Positions 1-9,052 of a stretch of 64,000 nt of DNA are shown in pieces. Below the pieces are notes generated by a model. It did no database searches, was not told the origin of the DNA, and worked only from the letters and a program-made list of their open reading frames with translations. Source of the stretch: Bacteroides ovatus. GTDB lineage: Bacteria; Bacteroidota; Bacteroidia; Bacteroidales; Bacteroidaceae. Positions within the stretch are counted from its first letter, which is position 1. Every line of letters begins with the position of its first letter. The stretch covers positions 98,044 to 162,043 of the forward strand of contig JAUUNK010000001.1 in NCBI GenBank assembly GCA_030844565.1, in the 5' to 3' direction. The position numbers were made by a program, and so were the translations under genes.

Positions 1-2
1 CC

Positions 3-1358
3 ATTGAGAAAATTGACGGGATTCTTCAAGATATGATTGGTTATAACAACAAGATTTCGCCTTACTATATGCCTCGTACAAGTGTGGAGGAGGTGGATGG
101 GAAGCACGTTCTTGTTGTATGGTGTCCTGCTGGCATTAACCGACCCTATTCCATACCTGAGAATGTCACATCTAAGAGTATAACTAAAGAATACTACTAC
201 ATTCGAAGTGGCACAAGCAGTATCATTGCCCGAGGTGAGGTGCTTGATGAACTGCGTGAATTGGCAAGTCGTGTTCCATTTGATGAAAGGGGTAATCCCG
301 ACATCAAACTGGAAGATATATCCACATTACTTTTACGTGAGTATTTGGTTAAAGTAGGTAGCAAACTTGCCAATGAACTTTATACAAAACCTCTGAATGA
401 AATCCTCGAACAGATGGACTTATATGTCGGTTCTTCTGAAAATCGAATACTAAGAAATGTGGCAGCCATGATGTTTTGCGAGAATCCAAGTAAATTTTTC
501 AAGCGCACACAGATAGAAGTAGTTTTCTTCCCTGAAGGCAGACTAAAGAATCCTAACAACTTATATGAAGGACCCGTTATTACAGGATCGGTCACTCAAA
601 TTATCGACCGGACATTGGAATATTTGAACAGGATGCTTGTTATTCAAACGGTGATAAAACCTAAAGACTCAAATCGGAGCAGGAAATTCTTCACATACCC
701 CTATCAGGCACTAGAAGAAAGCATTACAAATAGTCTTTATCATAGAGATTATCGCGAATGGGAGCCTGTAATAATTACGATTGAGCCACAAGGAATAACC
801 ATTCAGAATGTTGGCGGTCCTGACCGCAGCATTTCTACTGCTGACATTTCTAAATGTGAGATACTCGTATCAAGGCGTTATCGTAACCGTAGATTGGGAG
901 AATATTTAAAGGAATTAGATTTAACAGAGGGTAGAAGTACCGGTATTCCTACTATTCAGAATGTATTGGAAGCTAACGGCTCACCTCGAGCATCAGTGAT
1001 GACAGACGAAGAACGCACATTCTTTAGAATAACCATTCCATGTCATGAAAGTGCAGGAAACATCATTGCTGACATAACACATAAAGATGATACGCTAAAA
1101 GTATCAAAACGGGGTACACAAAAAAGTGCACTACAAAGTACACCAAAAAGTGCACTGCAAACTGCATCAGAAACTGCACTGAAAACCATTCAACAGATTC
1201 AAAACAATCCAAGAATAACTTTGTCTGAAATATCAAAGGAAACGGGCATTTCCAGGCGATGGGTAGCAACTACTGTAAAGAACCTACAAGAAAGTGGCAT
1301 AATCAAAAGAGTTGGCCCGAATAAAGGAGGTTATTGGGAGATCGTGAGTGAAAATTGA
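3..1358 (+). CDS. AlbA_2/HATPase-type putative transcriptional regulator, 5' end outside window
   Basis: The reading frame is open to the window edge, so the N terminus is missing; the ATG at 33 is internal. The visible part looks like the Schlafen-AlbA_2 / RecG-like regulator family: the end of an AlbA_2 domain (YYIRSGTSS), a middle region with a GHKL-ATPase-like motif (ALEESITNSLYHRDY, then GGPDRS and GRSTGIP), and a C-terminal winged helix of about 45 residues (LSEISKETGISRRWVATTV). Between the ATPase and the winged helix is a short low-complexity linker with repeated SALQ/TALK units. The family is usually annotated as a putative DNA-binding regulator or ATP-dependent helicase-like protein. 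Its target cannot be read from the sequence, and the neighbouring rnr gene need not be related. Confidence 0.7.
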   Translation: MEKIDGILQDMIGYNNKISPYYMPRTSVEEVDGKHVLVVWCPAGINRPYSIPENVTSKSITKEYYYIRSGTSSIIARGEVLDELRELASRVPFDERGNPDIKLEDISTLLLREYLVKVGSKLANELYTKPLNEILEQMDLYVGSSENRILRNVAAMMFCENPSKFFKRTQIEVVFFPEGRLKNPNNLYEGPVITGSVTQIIDRTLEYLNRMLVIQTVIKPKDSNRSRKFFTYPYQALEESITNSLYHRDYREWEPVIITIEPQGITIQNVGGPDRSISTADISKCEILVSRRYRNRRLGEYLKELDLTEGRSTGIPTIQNVLEANGSPRASVMTDEERTFFRITIPCHESAGNIIADITHKDDTLKVSKRGTQKSALQSTPKSALQTASETALKTIQQIQNNPRITLSEISKETGISRRWVATTVKNLQESGIIKRVGPNKGGYWEIVSEN

Positions 1359-1537
1359 GTTATCGCATAACATACATTATCCCTACCAAAGCCATCATCT
1401 CCCCTCTTCCTAGCCAAATCCTTCCGAAATCCCCCTTGAACATTAAAGTTTTCCCCTCCTTCGTCGCCATCAGATTCAAAATTTTGTTTACTTTGTACTT
1501 CCATCAAATAGTATATAAATAAAAAGACCTTCACGTT

Positions 1538-3682
1538 ATGGCGAAAAAGAAAGAAAAGAAAGCCGGTAAGCGAATGAATAAAAAGCAATTGGTTGCCTTG
1601 GTAACGGACCTCTTCCATACCAAACAAGGCGAAACGCTTAGCATGAAATATATCTTCTCCGAACTGCGGCTCACCACGCATCCACAGAAAATGCTGTGTG
1701 TAGACGTCTTGCACGAACTCATGGATGACGATTATATCAGCGAAGTGGAGCCAAGCAGGTTCCGCCTCAACAATCATGGAATAGAAATGGTGGGAACCTT
1801 CCAGCGGAAAAGCAACGGAAAGAACTCCTTTATCCCCGAAGGCGGCGGCGAACCGATATTCATTGCCGAAAGAAACTCCTCCCATGCCATGAATAATGAC
1901 AAGGTGAAAATAGCATTCTACGCCAAACGCAAGATGAGGGAAGCCGAAGGAGAAGTCATCGAAATCCTCGAACGCGCCAACGACACTTTCGTAGGAACAC
2001 TGGAAGTCGCCAAATCGTATGCCTTCCTCGTGACGGAGAACCGGACACTTGCCAACGATATTTTTATCCCGAAAGACAAACTGAAAGGCGGCAAAAGCGG
2101 AGATAAAGCTATCGTAAAAGTAGTGGAATGGCCCGATAAAGCGAAGAACCCCATCGGGCAGGTGATTGACATTCTTGGTAAAGCGGGCGATAACACCACC
2201 GAGATGCACGCTATTCTGGCGGAGTTCGGTTTGCCCTACGTTTATCCGAAGTCCGTAGAGAAGGCTGCGGAAAAGATTCCGGCAGAGATTACTCCCGAGG
2301 AGATTGCACAACGCGAGGATTTCCGTAAGGTGACTACCTTCACCATTGACCCCAAAGATGCCAAAGACTTTGACGACGCTCTTTCCATCCGTTCCCTCAG
2401 CAACGGGTTGTGGGAAGTGGGCGTGCATATTGCCGACGTGACACACTACGTCAAAGAAGGCAGCGCCATCGACAAAGAAGCTGAAAAGCGTGCCACCTCC
2501 GTCTATCTGGTAGACCGCACCATCCCCATGCTCCCCGAACGGCTCTGCAACTTCATCTGTTCCCTCCGTCCCCACGAAGAGAAGCTGGCTTTCTCGGTCA
2601 TCTTCAACATCACGGAGAAAGGCGAAGTGAAAGACTCGCGCATTGTACATACCGTCATCAACTCCGACCGCCGCTTCACCTACGAAGAAGCACAGAACAT
2701 CATCGAAACAAAAGAAGGCGACTTCAAGGAAGAGGTACTGATGCTCGACACCATCGCCAAGGCATTGCGCGAGAAACGCTTCTCAGCCGGAGCCATCAAC
2801 TTCGACCGCTACGAAGTGAAGTTCGAGATAGACGAGAAAGGAAAACCCATCAGTGTCTACTTCAAAGAATCCAAGGACGCCAACAAGCTGGTGGAAGAGT
2901 TTATGTTGCTTGCCAACCGCACGGTGGCAGAGAAAATAGGAAAAGTGCCTAAAGGCAAAAAAGCCAAAGTGCTCCCCTACCGCATCCATGACCTGCCAGA
3001 CCCCGAGAAGCTCGAAAACCTGTCCCAGTTCATCGCCCGCTTCGGCTACAAGCTACGCACCAGCGGCGCCAAGACCGATATATCCAAATCTATCAACCAC
3101 CTGCTGGACGACATACAAGGCAAGAAGGAAGAAAACCTCATCGAAACCGTCTCCATCCGTGCCATGCAGAAAGCACGCTACTCCACGCATAACATCGGAC
3201 ACTACGGACTGGCATTCGACTACTACACGCACTTCACCTCGCCCATCCGCCGCTTCCCCGACATGATGGTGCACCGGCTGGTGACCAAATACCTGGCAGG
3301 AGGACGCAGCGTGTCCGAAGCCAAGTATGAAGACCTGTGCGACCACAGCTCGAATATGGAACAAATAGCAGCCAACGCCGAGCGCGCTTCCATCAAGTAC
3401 AAGCAAGTGGAATTTATGAGCGAACGCCTCGGACAGATATACGACGGAGTAATCTCCGGCGTAACGGAATGGGGCTTGTATGTGGAGCTGAACGAAAACA
3501 AATGTGAAGGCATGGTGCCCATCCGCGACCTCGACGATGATTACTACGAGTTCGACGAGAAGAACTACTGCCTCCGCGGACGCCGCAAGAATCACGTCTA
3601 CAGCCTGGGAGACACCATCACCGTACGTGTGGCCCGTGCCAACATCGAGAAGAAACAACTCGACTTTGCATTAGTAGACTGA
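1538..3682 (+). CDS. rnr: Ribonuclease R (RNase II/VacB family)
   Basis: A 714-residue 3'-5' exoribonuclease, full length for the family. It begins with a lysine-rich tail and a winged-helix-like region, then cold-shock/OB domains, a central RNB catalytic domain and a C-terminal S1 domain ending a few residues before the stop. The RNB metal-binding motif is intact (DPKDAKDFDDALS, near residue 270), as are HIADVTHYV, the YSTHNIGHYGLA segment and FTSPIRRFPD. It degrades structured RNA and takes part in RNA quality control in the cytoplasm. Upstream, TTTACTTTG at 1487-1495 is a near match to the Bacteroides -7 element (one base short), which would leave a 5' leader of about 40 nt. A long open frame on the opposite strand is a composition shadow. 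Confidence 0.96.
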   Translation: MAKKKEKKAGKRMNKKQLVALVTDLFHTKQGETLSMKYIFSELRLTTHPQKMLCVDVLHELMDDDYISEVEPSRFRLNNHGIEMVGTFQRKSNGKNSFIPEGGGEPIFIAERNSSHAMNNDKVKIAFYAKRKMREAEGEVIEILERANDTFVGTLEVAKSYAFLVTENRTLANDIFIPKDKLKGGKSGDKAIVKVVEWPDKAKNPIGQVIDILGKAGDNTTEMHAILAEFGLPYVYPKSVEKAAEKIPAEITPEEIAQREDFRKVTTFTIDPKDAKDFDDALSIRSLSNGLWEVGVHIADVTHYVKEGSAIDKEAEKRATSVYLVDRTIPMLPERLCNFICSLRPHEEKLAFSVIFNITEKGEVKDSRIVHTVINSDRRFTYEEAQNIIETKEGDFKEEVLMLDTIAKALREKRFSAGAINFDRYEVKFEIDEKGKPISVYFKESKDANKLVEEFMLLANRTVAEKIGKVPKGKKAKVLPYRIHDLPDPEKLENLSQFIARFGYKLRTSGAKTDISKSINHLLDDIQGKKEENLIETVSIRAMQKARYSTHNIGHYGLAFDYYTHFTSPIRRFPDMMVHRLVTKYLAGGRSVSEAKYEDLCDHSSNMEQIAANAERASIKYKQVEFMSERLGQIYDGVISGVTEWGLYVELNENKCEGMVPIRDLDDDYYEFDEKNYCLRGRRKNHVYSLGDTITVRVARANIEKKQLDFALVD

Positions 3683-3748
3683 TAAGTCACGAACAAATTG
3701 CGCCCATAGGACATTGTAGATAAATGGAATAACTAGTTACGAATTACA

Positions 3749-4228
3749 ATGAAAACCCTGATTATTGAAGATAAGCAACGCATCGAGTCTATCCTGACCC
3801 GATGCGAAGTCTGCTTTGTCGGCATCACCGACCTGGCAGGCAACCCCTACGTCCTCCCCATGAACTTCGGTTACTGGGAAGGCATCCTCTACCTGCACTC
3901 CGGACCCGAAGGGGGCAAACTGGAAATGCTGGCACACAACAACAATGTCTGCATCACTTTCTGCACCGGGCATGAGCTCATCTACCAACATCCCAAGATG
4001 GCGTGCAGCTACAGCATGCGTTCCGAAAGCGTCATCTGCCGCGGAAAAGTGCGGTTCATTGAAGATATGGAAGAGAAAAGACGTGCACTCGATATTATCA
4101 TGAAGCACTATACGGAGAATGAATGCGGCTACGCCGAACCTTCCGTGCGCCACGTCAAAGTGTGGGAAGTGACAATTGAAAACATGACCGGGAAAGTCTT
4201 TGGGCGGCATGCCTATGAGACGTTGTAG
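3749..4228 (+). CDS. Pyridoxamine 5'-phosphate oxidase-like, NimA-related flavin-binding protein
   Basis: A 159-residue split-barrel protein. The segments VGITDLAGNPYVLPMNFGYWEG, YLHSGPEGGK and SVICRGKVRFIED are the pattern of the NimA/PNPOx-like family, small FMN-binding proteins that include nitroimidazole-resistance reductases and many uncharacterised oxidoreductases. Length and core motifs are normal for the family. Resistance cannot be inferred: most Bacteroides chromosomal members have no known substrate. It lies 66 bp after rnr in the same direction and ends 2 bp before the stop of the convergent regulator gene. Confidence 0.85.
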   Translation: MKTLIIEDKQRIESILTRCEVCFVGITDLAGNPYVLPMNFGYWEGILYLHSGPEGGKLEMLAHNNNVCITFCTGHELIYQHPKMACSYSMRSESVICRGKVRFIEDMEEKRRALDIIMKHYTENECGYAEPSVRHVKVWEVTIENMTGKVFGRHAYETL

Positions 4229-4230
4229 AA

Positions 4231-6816
4231 CTACCTCCCATTGATAAAGTGTTCGAAGTTGCACTGAAAGTCTTCATTCAAAATCAACTTATACTCTTTC
4301 GTAAACTGATCGAAGGTGGCATTCGCCACTCCTATGCGCTTCAAAGCAAGCAGGCAGCGGCACTTGACGCGCACCGATTCTTCGTCCAGGGAGTCAAACC
4401 GAAGGATACAATTAGATATGCGTATCCTTAGTTTGTCATTGTCGGCAAACTGCCTGCTATCCCTCAGTTTACTAAGAAGACCTATCATAGAATCGGAATA
4501 CTCCGCTTTAAAACCATCCACCCAATCAAATTGCATGTTGGGAAGTAAGGGACCGGAGGATGCGAGACTTAATAACGTCTCCAAGTCGTCTTCGCCCGCC
4601 ACATCCAAGGGCAGCATTTGATTGATGAGCCGGATGGCTATTTCATAATCGTTATATATGCGTCCTTTGTTGAAGAAATACCAATAGCCGTTGGCAGAAG
4701 ATATTTCAGTATCCCCCACCTCTTCCAGTAGCAGGCGAATCTTGCGTATGTTGACACTGCGATTGTTAGAAAAGCTCTCCTCAGACTTATCATACCATAG
4801 GAGTTCTTTCAGTTTCACGTTAGAGATGCCTTTGTGGTTTTGGTTGGAATGGAGGATGATAACAGACAAAAGTTGCCGCATGATTGGCGTGAACTTCCCG
4901 GTTATGTCTTTTAAATCACGGTTAATCACCTGAAAGCCGTTGAGCATATAAATGCCCGGAGTGGTGTTTGCGGCGGGAGCTTGCGGCATAGAGTATTCCC
5001 GGGCTTCTTCCTCTATCTCCACGGCATGAACCGCCGTAGGCTTAAGCGGGACTTCGGGCTGTGTCCTGGACAACCGTTTTCGTCCCCAACACCGCAGCTT
5101 CCACACCCCGATGCCCAAGGCGAGCACACAGATGCCTATCCACAACATCTTCCACTTTGCATCCTCCCGCTGCACTGCCCCGCCTTGAAGAGGCAACACG
5201 GGAGAGGCTATTGAATAAATATTCGCCTCATAATCGCTACCTTCCACTTGATGTACAGTTATAGCATAATAGCTTTTCTGCGAAGAGAGATACATCAAAT
5301 CGGCATGCGAATTGACATCGAGGAAAGTATAAGGCAAGGTGTCTCCTAAGACTTCCGTTTCGCCATTCTCCAGGTTGAGGTCTTTCAATACCAAAGCCGA
5401 CTGAAAGCGCCCCGGGCTAAAAAACAAGCCTTTGGCGTGCATATTTCCGCCCTCGTCCATTATCAACGTGGAAGCTACTACCTCGCCATTCGCATTCTCC
5501 GGTACAGACCATTGTTTCTCCAACGAATAGTCTTCCAGATGGAGCTTATATAAATCCCTATAATGGGTGACCCCATATTCTTGCTTTCCCAGGTCATTGC
5601 CCAGCCCGCCATAAATGTAGATGGCAGAGTCGGTTTCTCCAATCGCACTCAGATAGCGGGGACTAATCCCTTCCAACTCCTTGCGCACCAGCTTGCCCGA
5701 TAGAGATATCTTATTGAGTTCCCGGCTGTAAGAATGAAACCCGTAGCCCAGCAACTGTACGACGGATGAATCGGCTTTGGAAAAGAACCGATTGTGTTGG
5801 GTGTAGGCTGACTGGCGTTGCCGCCGGATGGGGATAGACCAATTCTTCTTTTCAAAATCAAAGAACGACAAGTGTTCCCCGTCGGCTTTCTCAAAATCAT
5901 AATAGACCAGCCGGCTTTCCCCCTCCCCCCGGGGAATAGAGAGAAACTGATTGGTGATGCGCTCCACGTCAATGGGCGGAGAGAAGGGATACTCCTTCAC
6001 GGTGTTCCGCACCAAATCATACTTTACCACCCGGTCTTTTGCAACAAAGTAGCAGGCAGACTTCCTCTTATCCGTCACCGGATAGGTCTTGGAAGAAAAA
6101 GCAAGAGTTTTCACGTGTTTCCAATGCGTATGCCGGTTTATTATCCATTCGGGATTTGCTATATAAGCACTCATTCTTTGGGATTCATCTTTCAATAAAG
6201 TATCAACGGCGGCGTGGTGCAAATGCCATTCATACCGTATGCAATCGGGAGAAAGGCCGATACTCACGTTTCTTAAAACGATAGGGGCTACATCCGAAGT
6301 CATATAAGGAGCCAAACCGTTGGCGCCAAAACAGACCTTAAGGGCGTTTTCTTTCGTAATGTCGGTTTCTTTGGAGATAAGAGAGCCGTTTTCTTTCACA
6401 TACACTGTGTCTCCCTGCTGTTGCAGCTCTATCTTCACCCGGTTCCATTCATGAATATCCATCTTCTCCCCCGGACCTATCTTTCCAAGATATTGCTGGT
6501 CTTTAATAAGACACAGATAAGGGTCTTCGTTCACCGGGTTGACTAAGAGTAGGTTAATGCTGTGGTGTTTTCCGAGAATCAGGCGGCATACATACCCGAA
6601 GTGCTCTCCCTTGGGGCGTATCTTTAAATCGAAAGACAGAGAGAAATAATCTTTGAATTTGAGTTGCCGGTTGCCGGCGGGTATGATAAATGAAGTACGT
6701 TCATCTTTTGAGTATTCATAAGCACGAAAAGAAAGCCCGCCAATGTTTTCATCTCCCCGGGCAATGATGGCTGGCAGAATATACAGGATGCTAAATAATA
6801 GTCGGATATATTTCAT
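4231..6816 (-). CDS. Transmembrane winged-helix (SARP/BTAD-like) regulator with periplasmic LamG and propeller domains
   Basis: About 861 residues. The start at 6816 gives a signal-anchor-like N terminus (MKYIRLLFSILYILPAII); an open frame continues to 6912, but a perfect -7 promoter element at 6836-6843 lies between, so the longer start is unlikely. After the signal comes a concanavalin/LamG-like domain (to about residue 200), a kelch-like propeller region (YIYGGLGND), a transmembrane helix near residue 600 (MLWIGICVLALGIGVW), an OmpR-type winged helix (SNNRSVNIRKIRLLLEEVG) and an alpha-helical tail like the bacterial transcriptional activator domain. This suggests a one-component sensor: ligand outside, DNA-binding inside. 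Its position at the end of PUL 1, in the same direction as the susCD operon, makes it the likely regulator of that locus. No histidine kinase or receiver domain is present. Confidence 0.75.
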   Translation of the reverse strand: MKYIRLLFSILYILPAIIARGDENIGGLSFRAYEYSKDERTSFIIPAGNRQLKFKDYFSLSFDLKIRPKGEHFGYVCRLILGKHHSINLLLVNPVNEDPYLCLIKDQQYLGKIGPGEKMDIHEWNRVKIELQQQGDTVYVKENGSLISKETDITKENALKVCFGANGLAPYMTSDVAPIVLRNVSIGLSPDCIRYEWHLHHAAVDTLLKDESQRMSAYIANPEWIINRHTHWKHVKTLAFSSKTYPVTDKRKSACYFVAKDRVVKYDLVRNTVKEYPFSPPIDVERITNQFLSIPRGEGESRLVYYDFEKADGEHLSFFDFEKKNWSIPIRRQRQSAYTQHNRFFSKADSSVVQLLGYGFHSYSRELNKISLSGKLVRKELEGISPRYLSAIGETDSAIYIYGGLGNDLGKQEYGVTHYRDLYKLHLEDYSLEKQWSVPENANGEVVASTLIMDEGGNMHAKGLFFSPGRFQSALVLKDLNLENGETEVLGDTLPYTFLDVNSHADLMYLSSQKSYYAITVHQVEGSDYEANIYSIASPVLPLQGGAVQREDAKWKMLWIGICVLALGIGVWKLRCWGRKRLSRTQPEVPLKPTAVHAVEIEEEAREYSMPQAPAANTTPGIYMLNGFQVINRDLKDITGKFTPIMRQLLSVIILHSNQNHKGISNVKLKELLWYDKSEESFSNNRSVNIRKIRLLLEEVGDTEISSANGYWYFFNKGRIYNDYEIAIRLINQMLPLDVAGEDDLETLLSLASSGPLLPNMQFDWVDGFKAEYSDSMIGLLSKLRDSRQFADNDKLRIRISNCILRFDSLDEESVRVKCRCLLALKRIGVANATFDQFTKEYKLILNEDFQCNFEHFINGR

Positions 6817-6835
6817 AGCAGAAGAGTATTTAAAG

Positions 6836-6843
6836 CAAAGATA
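6836..6843 (-). promoter_or_regulatory. Bacteroides -7 promoter element for the transmembrane regulator
   Basis: TATCTTTG on the minus strand is a perfect match to TAnnTTTG. It would start transcription roughly 10-15 nt before the ATG at 6816, which supports that start codon. No clear -33 TTTG is seen. Confidence 0.55.
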
Positions 6844-6900
6844 ATACTTACACGCCAAAATGTCCTCAGATTCATTGAACAAATAACCATCCGGTAGGGA

Positions 6901-6966
6901 AAAAACAGCCATCGCGCAGTGTGCAAATACCCTGCCCCAAGGCTGTTAACAAACCACCTTTTAATG
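6901..6966. repeat. Degenerate copy of the 22-bp-phased repeat family
   Basis: Three units keep the 22-bp phase (6901, 6923, 6945). The segment AACAGCCATCGC, then ATACCCTGCCC, then GTTAAC matches the right-hand part of the array at 29388-29519 on the same strand. It lies between the regulator promoter and the phosphoesterase gene. Its orientation is opposite to local transcription, unlike the other copies. Confidence 0.5.
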
Positions 6967-7010
6967 CCCTTCAAACCGAGCTTTTTCCGCCTTTCATCCT
7001 GCCCTGCATT

Positions 7011-9035
7011 CTAGCGGACAGGCATATCGCGCGAAGGCAATTCTCCCCGTAAATATCGGGCGGCTTCTCCGGCGAGCCAGAGATAGTGGTCGGGAGCGTC
7101 GCCTTTGTAAGTTAAGAAAACGCTTTCTCCCGCCGGGGGCGTATCGGTACATTTAAAGAAAGCCGTTCCCTCGTCTATCTCGTCAAACATGGCAAGGTAG
7201 AGGCTTTGGGCTCCTGCGTCTACGGCTCCCACCACTTGTTTCCAGAAGAAGCGCCCGCCCAGGCGGGGTATTTGGTCTAAAGGAGCATCCCTTTTCATAT
7301 TGTGCCAACTGAATCCCGGGAAGAGTACGGGCATGTAGTCTTTGCCGTTCTTCCGACACCACTGCATGTCTTCCGCCAGCAGCCCGCGGAAAGTCTCATA
7401 AGTGGTATCATCAAAGCGGCCCACCAGCCAGGGGTGCACGATGTCCGCCTCTTTAATCAGCTCGTGGAGTCTCTTGTCCGGCACGGCATCTACGGTGAGT
7501 GTCCGCCAATGGGTGGGCACTCCCACGAGCACCGCGCAGCCTTCGGCTTTGAGGAAATCCAGTAACTTCTTTATCTGTGTGTATCCGTATTTGCGGTGGT
7601 CGTTGAAACCTATCCCCCACACAGCTACCAGCGGTTTGCCATGATGATGGACATAATGGTTATTCGCCCGCGAGGTAAGCTTATACTTCCGGCACAATGC
7701 TTTCCAGTCGTTTATCAGAAGGTCTTCTTCTCCCGGTTCCATGCCGGAAAGGTCGTACATGAGGCAGAGTGCCCTGTCCTGTTTCTCCGCTGCGAGGATG
7801 GCATTGGCAAGGATGTGGTTATAGTTGTCCGTGCCCGCCCGGGTTCGTAGCGACACCACGAAGCGTTGCATAAAGGCTCCGTCTATGCCATACTGCCGCA
7901 TCCATTTGAAATGCAAGTCTGTGGTGGAGGCATCGTACGAACTAAACACACGGGCAGGAGTCCCGTCGGGCAGTTTAAAGGGTGTTTCATACGTCCTTTC
8001 GTATTCCGACACATCGGGCCAAAGGTCGATGGTGCATTTGCCGGGTGCAAACTCCCCGCTTTTCTCAAAGTGTTTCCATCCCAGTCCCGCGCTGTCTCCG
8101 GGGGTGTTGAACCAGCCCTGATAGCCTGCCATCACTAAATGGCGGAGTGATTTATACCGGATGCGGCTCATCGCTTCGGTGGTCTTCTCCTTGCTATCGG
8201 AGAAGGTTATTTCCTGCGGAAGCTGATTCAAGGCAATGAATTCACTGAGATACCTGTCGGGGTATACCTTTACTATATTCAGTCCCTGATAGCCTGTGCC
8301 CAGAGGTTTGCCGACAGGTCCTATGGTTATCATTTCCATATCTCCCGCCTTGCCGTAAGCGTTGTTGTGCAGATGGCCGGCAAACACGGCATTCACGCCG
8401 TATTGCCGGAACAGGCGGATGTACTTCTCACGCGCGGCAACCGGGAAGTTGGAATAATTCTCAGGTTCATCCATCCGCTTGAGAAAGACGGAGCAATGAG
8501 TGAAGATGAATTTGAACCTTGCCTTAGCAGCTCTCTGCAATTCCTGTTTCAACCACTGGAACTGCGCTTCTTCCCTTCCGGCGTCTTTCTCTTTTATTAT
8601 ATTCGAATCAATACCTATGAATGCGCAATCGCCAAAGGTGAACGAGAAATGAGTATCTCCGTAGTTTCTCTTATAAGCCGCCAGGGTAGCCTCATTTACT
8701 TTACCTATGTCATGATTTCCGGGAATCATGTATACCTTTATAGACGGGTCGATTTCGGCAATCCTGCCTTTAAAGGCTGCAATCTGTTCCCCGCTCCGGG
8801 AGCTGTTCACAAAGTCTCCGGTGATGATTACAAAGGGAGGTTTCAACCGGTTGATAGCCGCCACCGCCTTGTTCATAGCATCTGTCTCGGCGGAAACACT
8901 CTTATTGCCGTCTATAAACCCGAACTGCGGATCGCTGAGCTGCACAAAGAAAAAGCGCTTCGCCTGCGCCTTTGCTCCATGGCAGCCGAAGACTGCCAGC
9001 AGGAGCCATAAGATGGTCAGTAATCTCTTATTCAT
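7011..9035 (-). CDS. Exported calcineurin-like metallophosphoesterase fused to a GH71/GH99-like domain
   Basis: A 674-residue secreted enzyme. The start MNKRLLTILW at 9035 gives a clean signal peptide; a GTG 15 bp upstream is less likely. Residues about 30-280 are a calcineurin-type phosphoesterase with LSDPQFG, ITGDFVN, PGNHD, THC and GHLHNN, so the dimetal site looks intact. From about residue 300 a GH71/99-like barrel follows (MAGYQGWFNTPGD, TIDLWPDVSEY, DGAFMQRF, FPGFSWHN). The first domain should cleave phosphomonoesters or diesters; the second resembles alpha-glycan-active families, but its specificity is not known. It is the last gene of the PUL 1 susCD operon, 17 bp after the GH99-like lipoprotein. 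One protein handling both phosphate and sugar suggests a phosphorylated glycan substrate. Confidence 0.85.
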   Translation of the reverse strand: MNKRLLTILWLLLAVFGCHGAKAQAKRFFFVQLSDPQFGFIDGNKSVSAETDAMNKAVAAINRLKPPFVIITGDFVNSSRSGEQIAAFKGRIAEIDPSIKVYMIPGNHDIGKVNEATLAAYKRNYGDTHFSFTFGDCAFIGIDSNIIKEKDAGREEAQFQWLKQELQRAAKARFKFIFTHCSVFLKRMDEPENYSNFPVAAREKYIRLFRQYGVNAVFAGHLHNNAYGKAGDMEMITIGPVGKPLGTGYQGLNIVKVYPDRYLSEFIALNQLPQEITFSDSKEKTTEAMSRIRYKSLRHLVMAGYQGWFNTPGDSAGLGWKHFEKSGEFAPGKCTIDLWPDVSEYERTYETPFKLPDGTPARVFSSYDASTTDLHFKWMRQYGIDGAFMQRFVVSLRTRAGTDNYNHILANAILAAEKQDRALCLMYDLSGMEPGEEDLLINDWKALCRKYKLTSRANNHYVHHHGKPLVAVWGIGFNDHRKYGYTQIKKLLDFLKAEGCAVLVGVPTHWRTLTVDAVPDKRLHELIKEADIVHPWLVGRFDDTTYETFRGLLAEDMQWCRKNGKDYMPVLFPGFSWHNMKRDAPLDQIPRLGGRFFWKQVVGAVDAGAQSLYLAMFDEIDEGTAFFKCTDTPPAGESVFLTYKGDAPDHYLWLAGEAARYLRGELPSRDMPVR

Positions 9036-9052
9036 AAATTCGTTTATCACTC

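Noticed and set aside
1331..2650. A 439-codon open frame antisense to rnr
   Set aside because: It lies over the well-supported RNase R gene, has no family resemblance and looks like a codon-use shadow.
3749..4228. Calling the NimA-like gene a nitroimidazole-resistance gene
   Set aside because: Only the broad flavin-binding family can be supported; no feature shows resistance.
6817..6912. N-terminal extension of the transmembrane regulator
   Set aside because: The extension would start upstream of a perfect -7 promoter element and would spoil the signal-anchor sequence.
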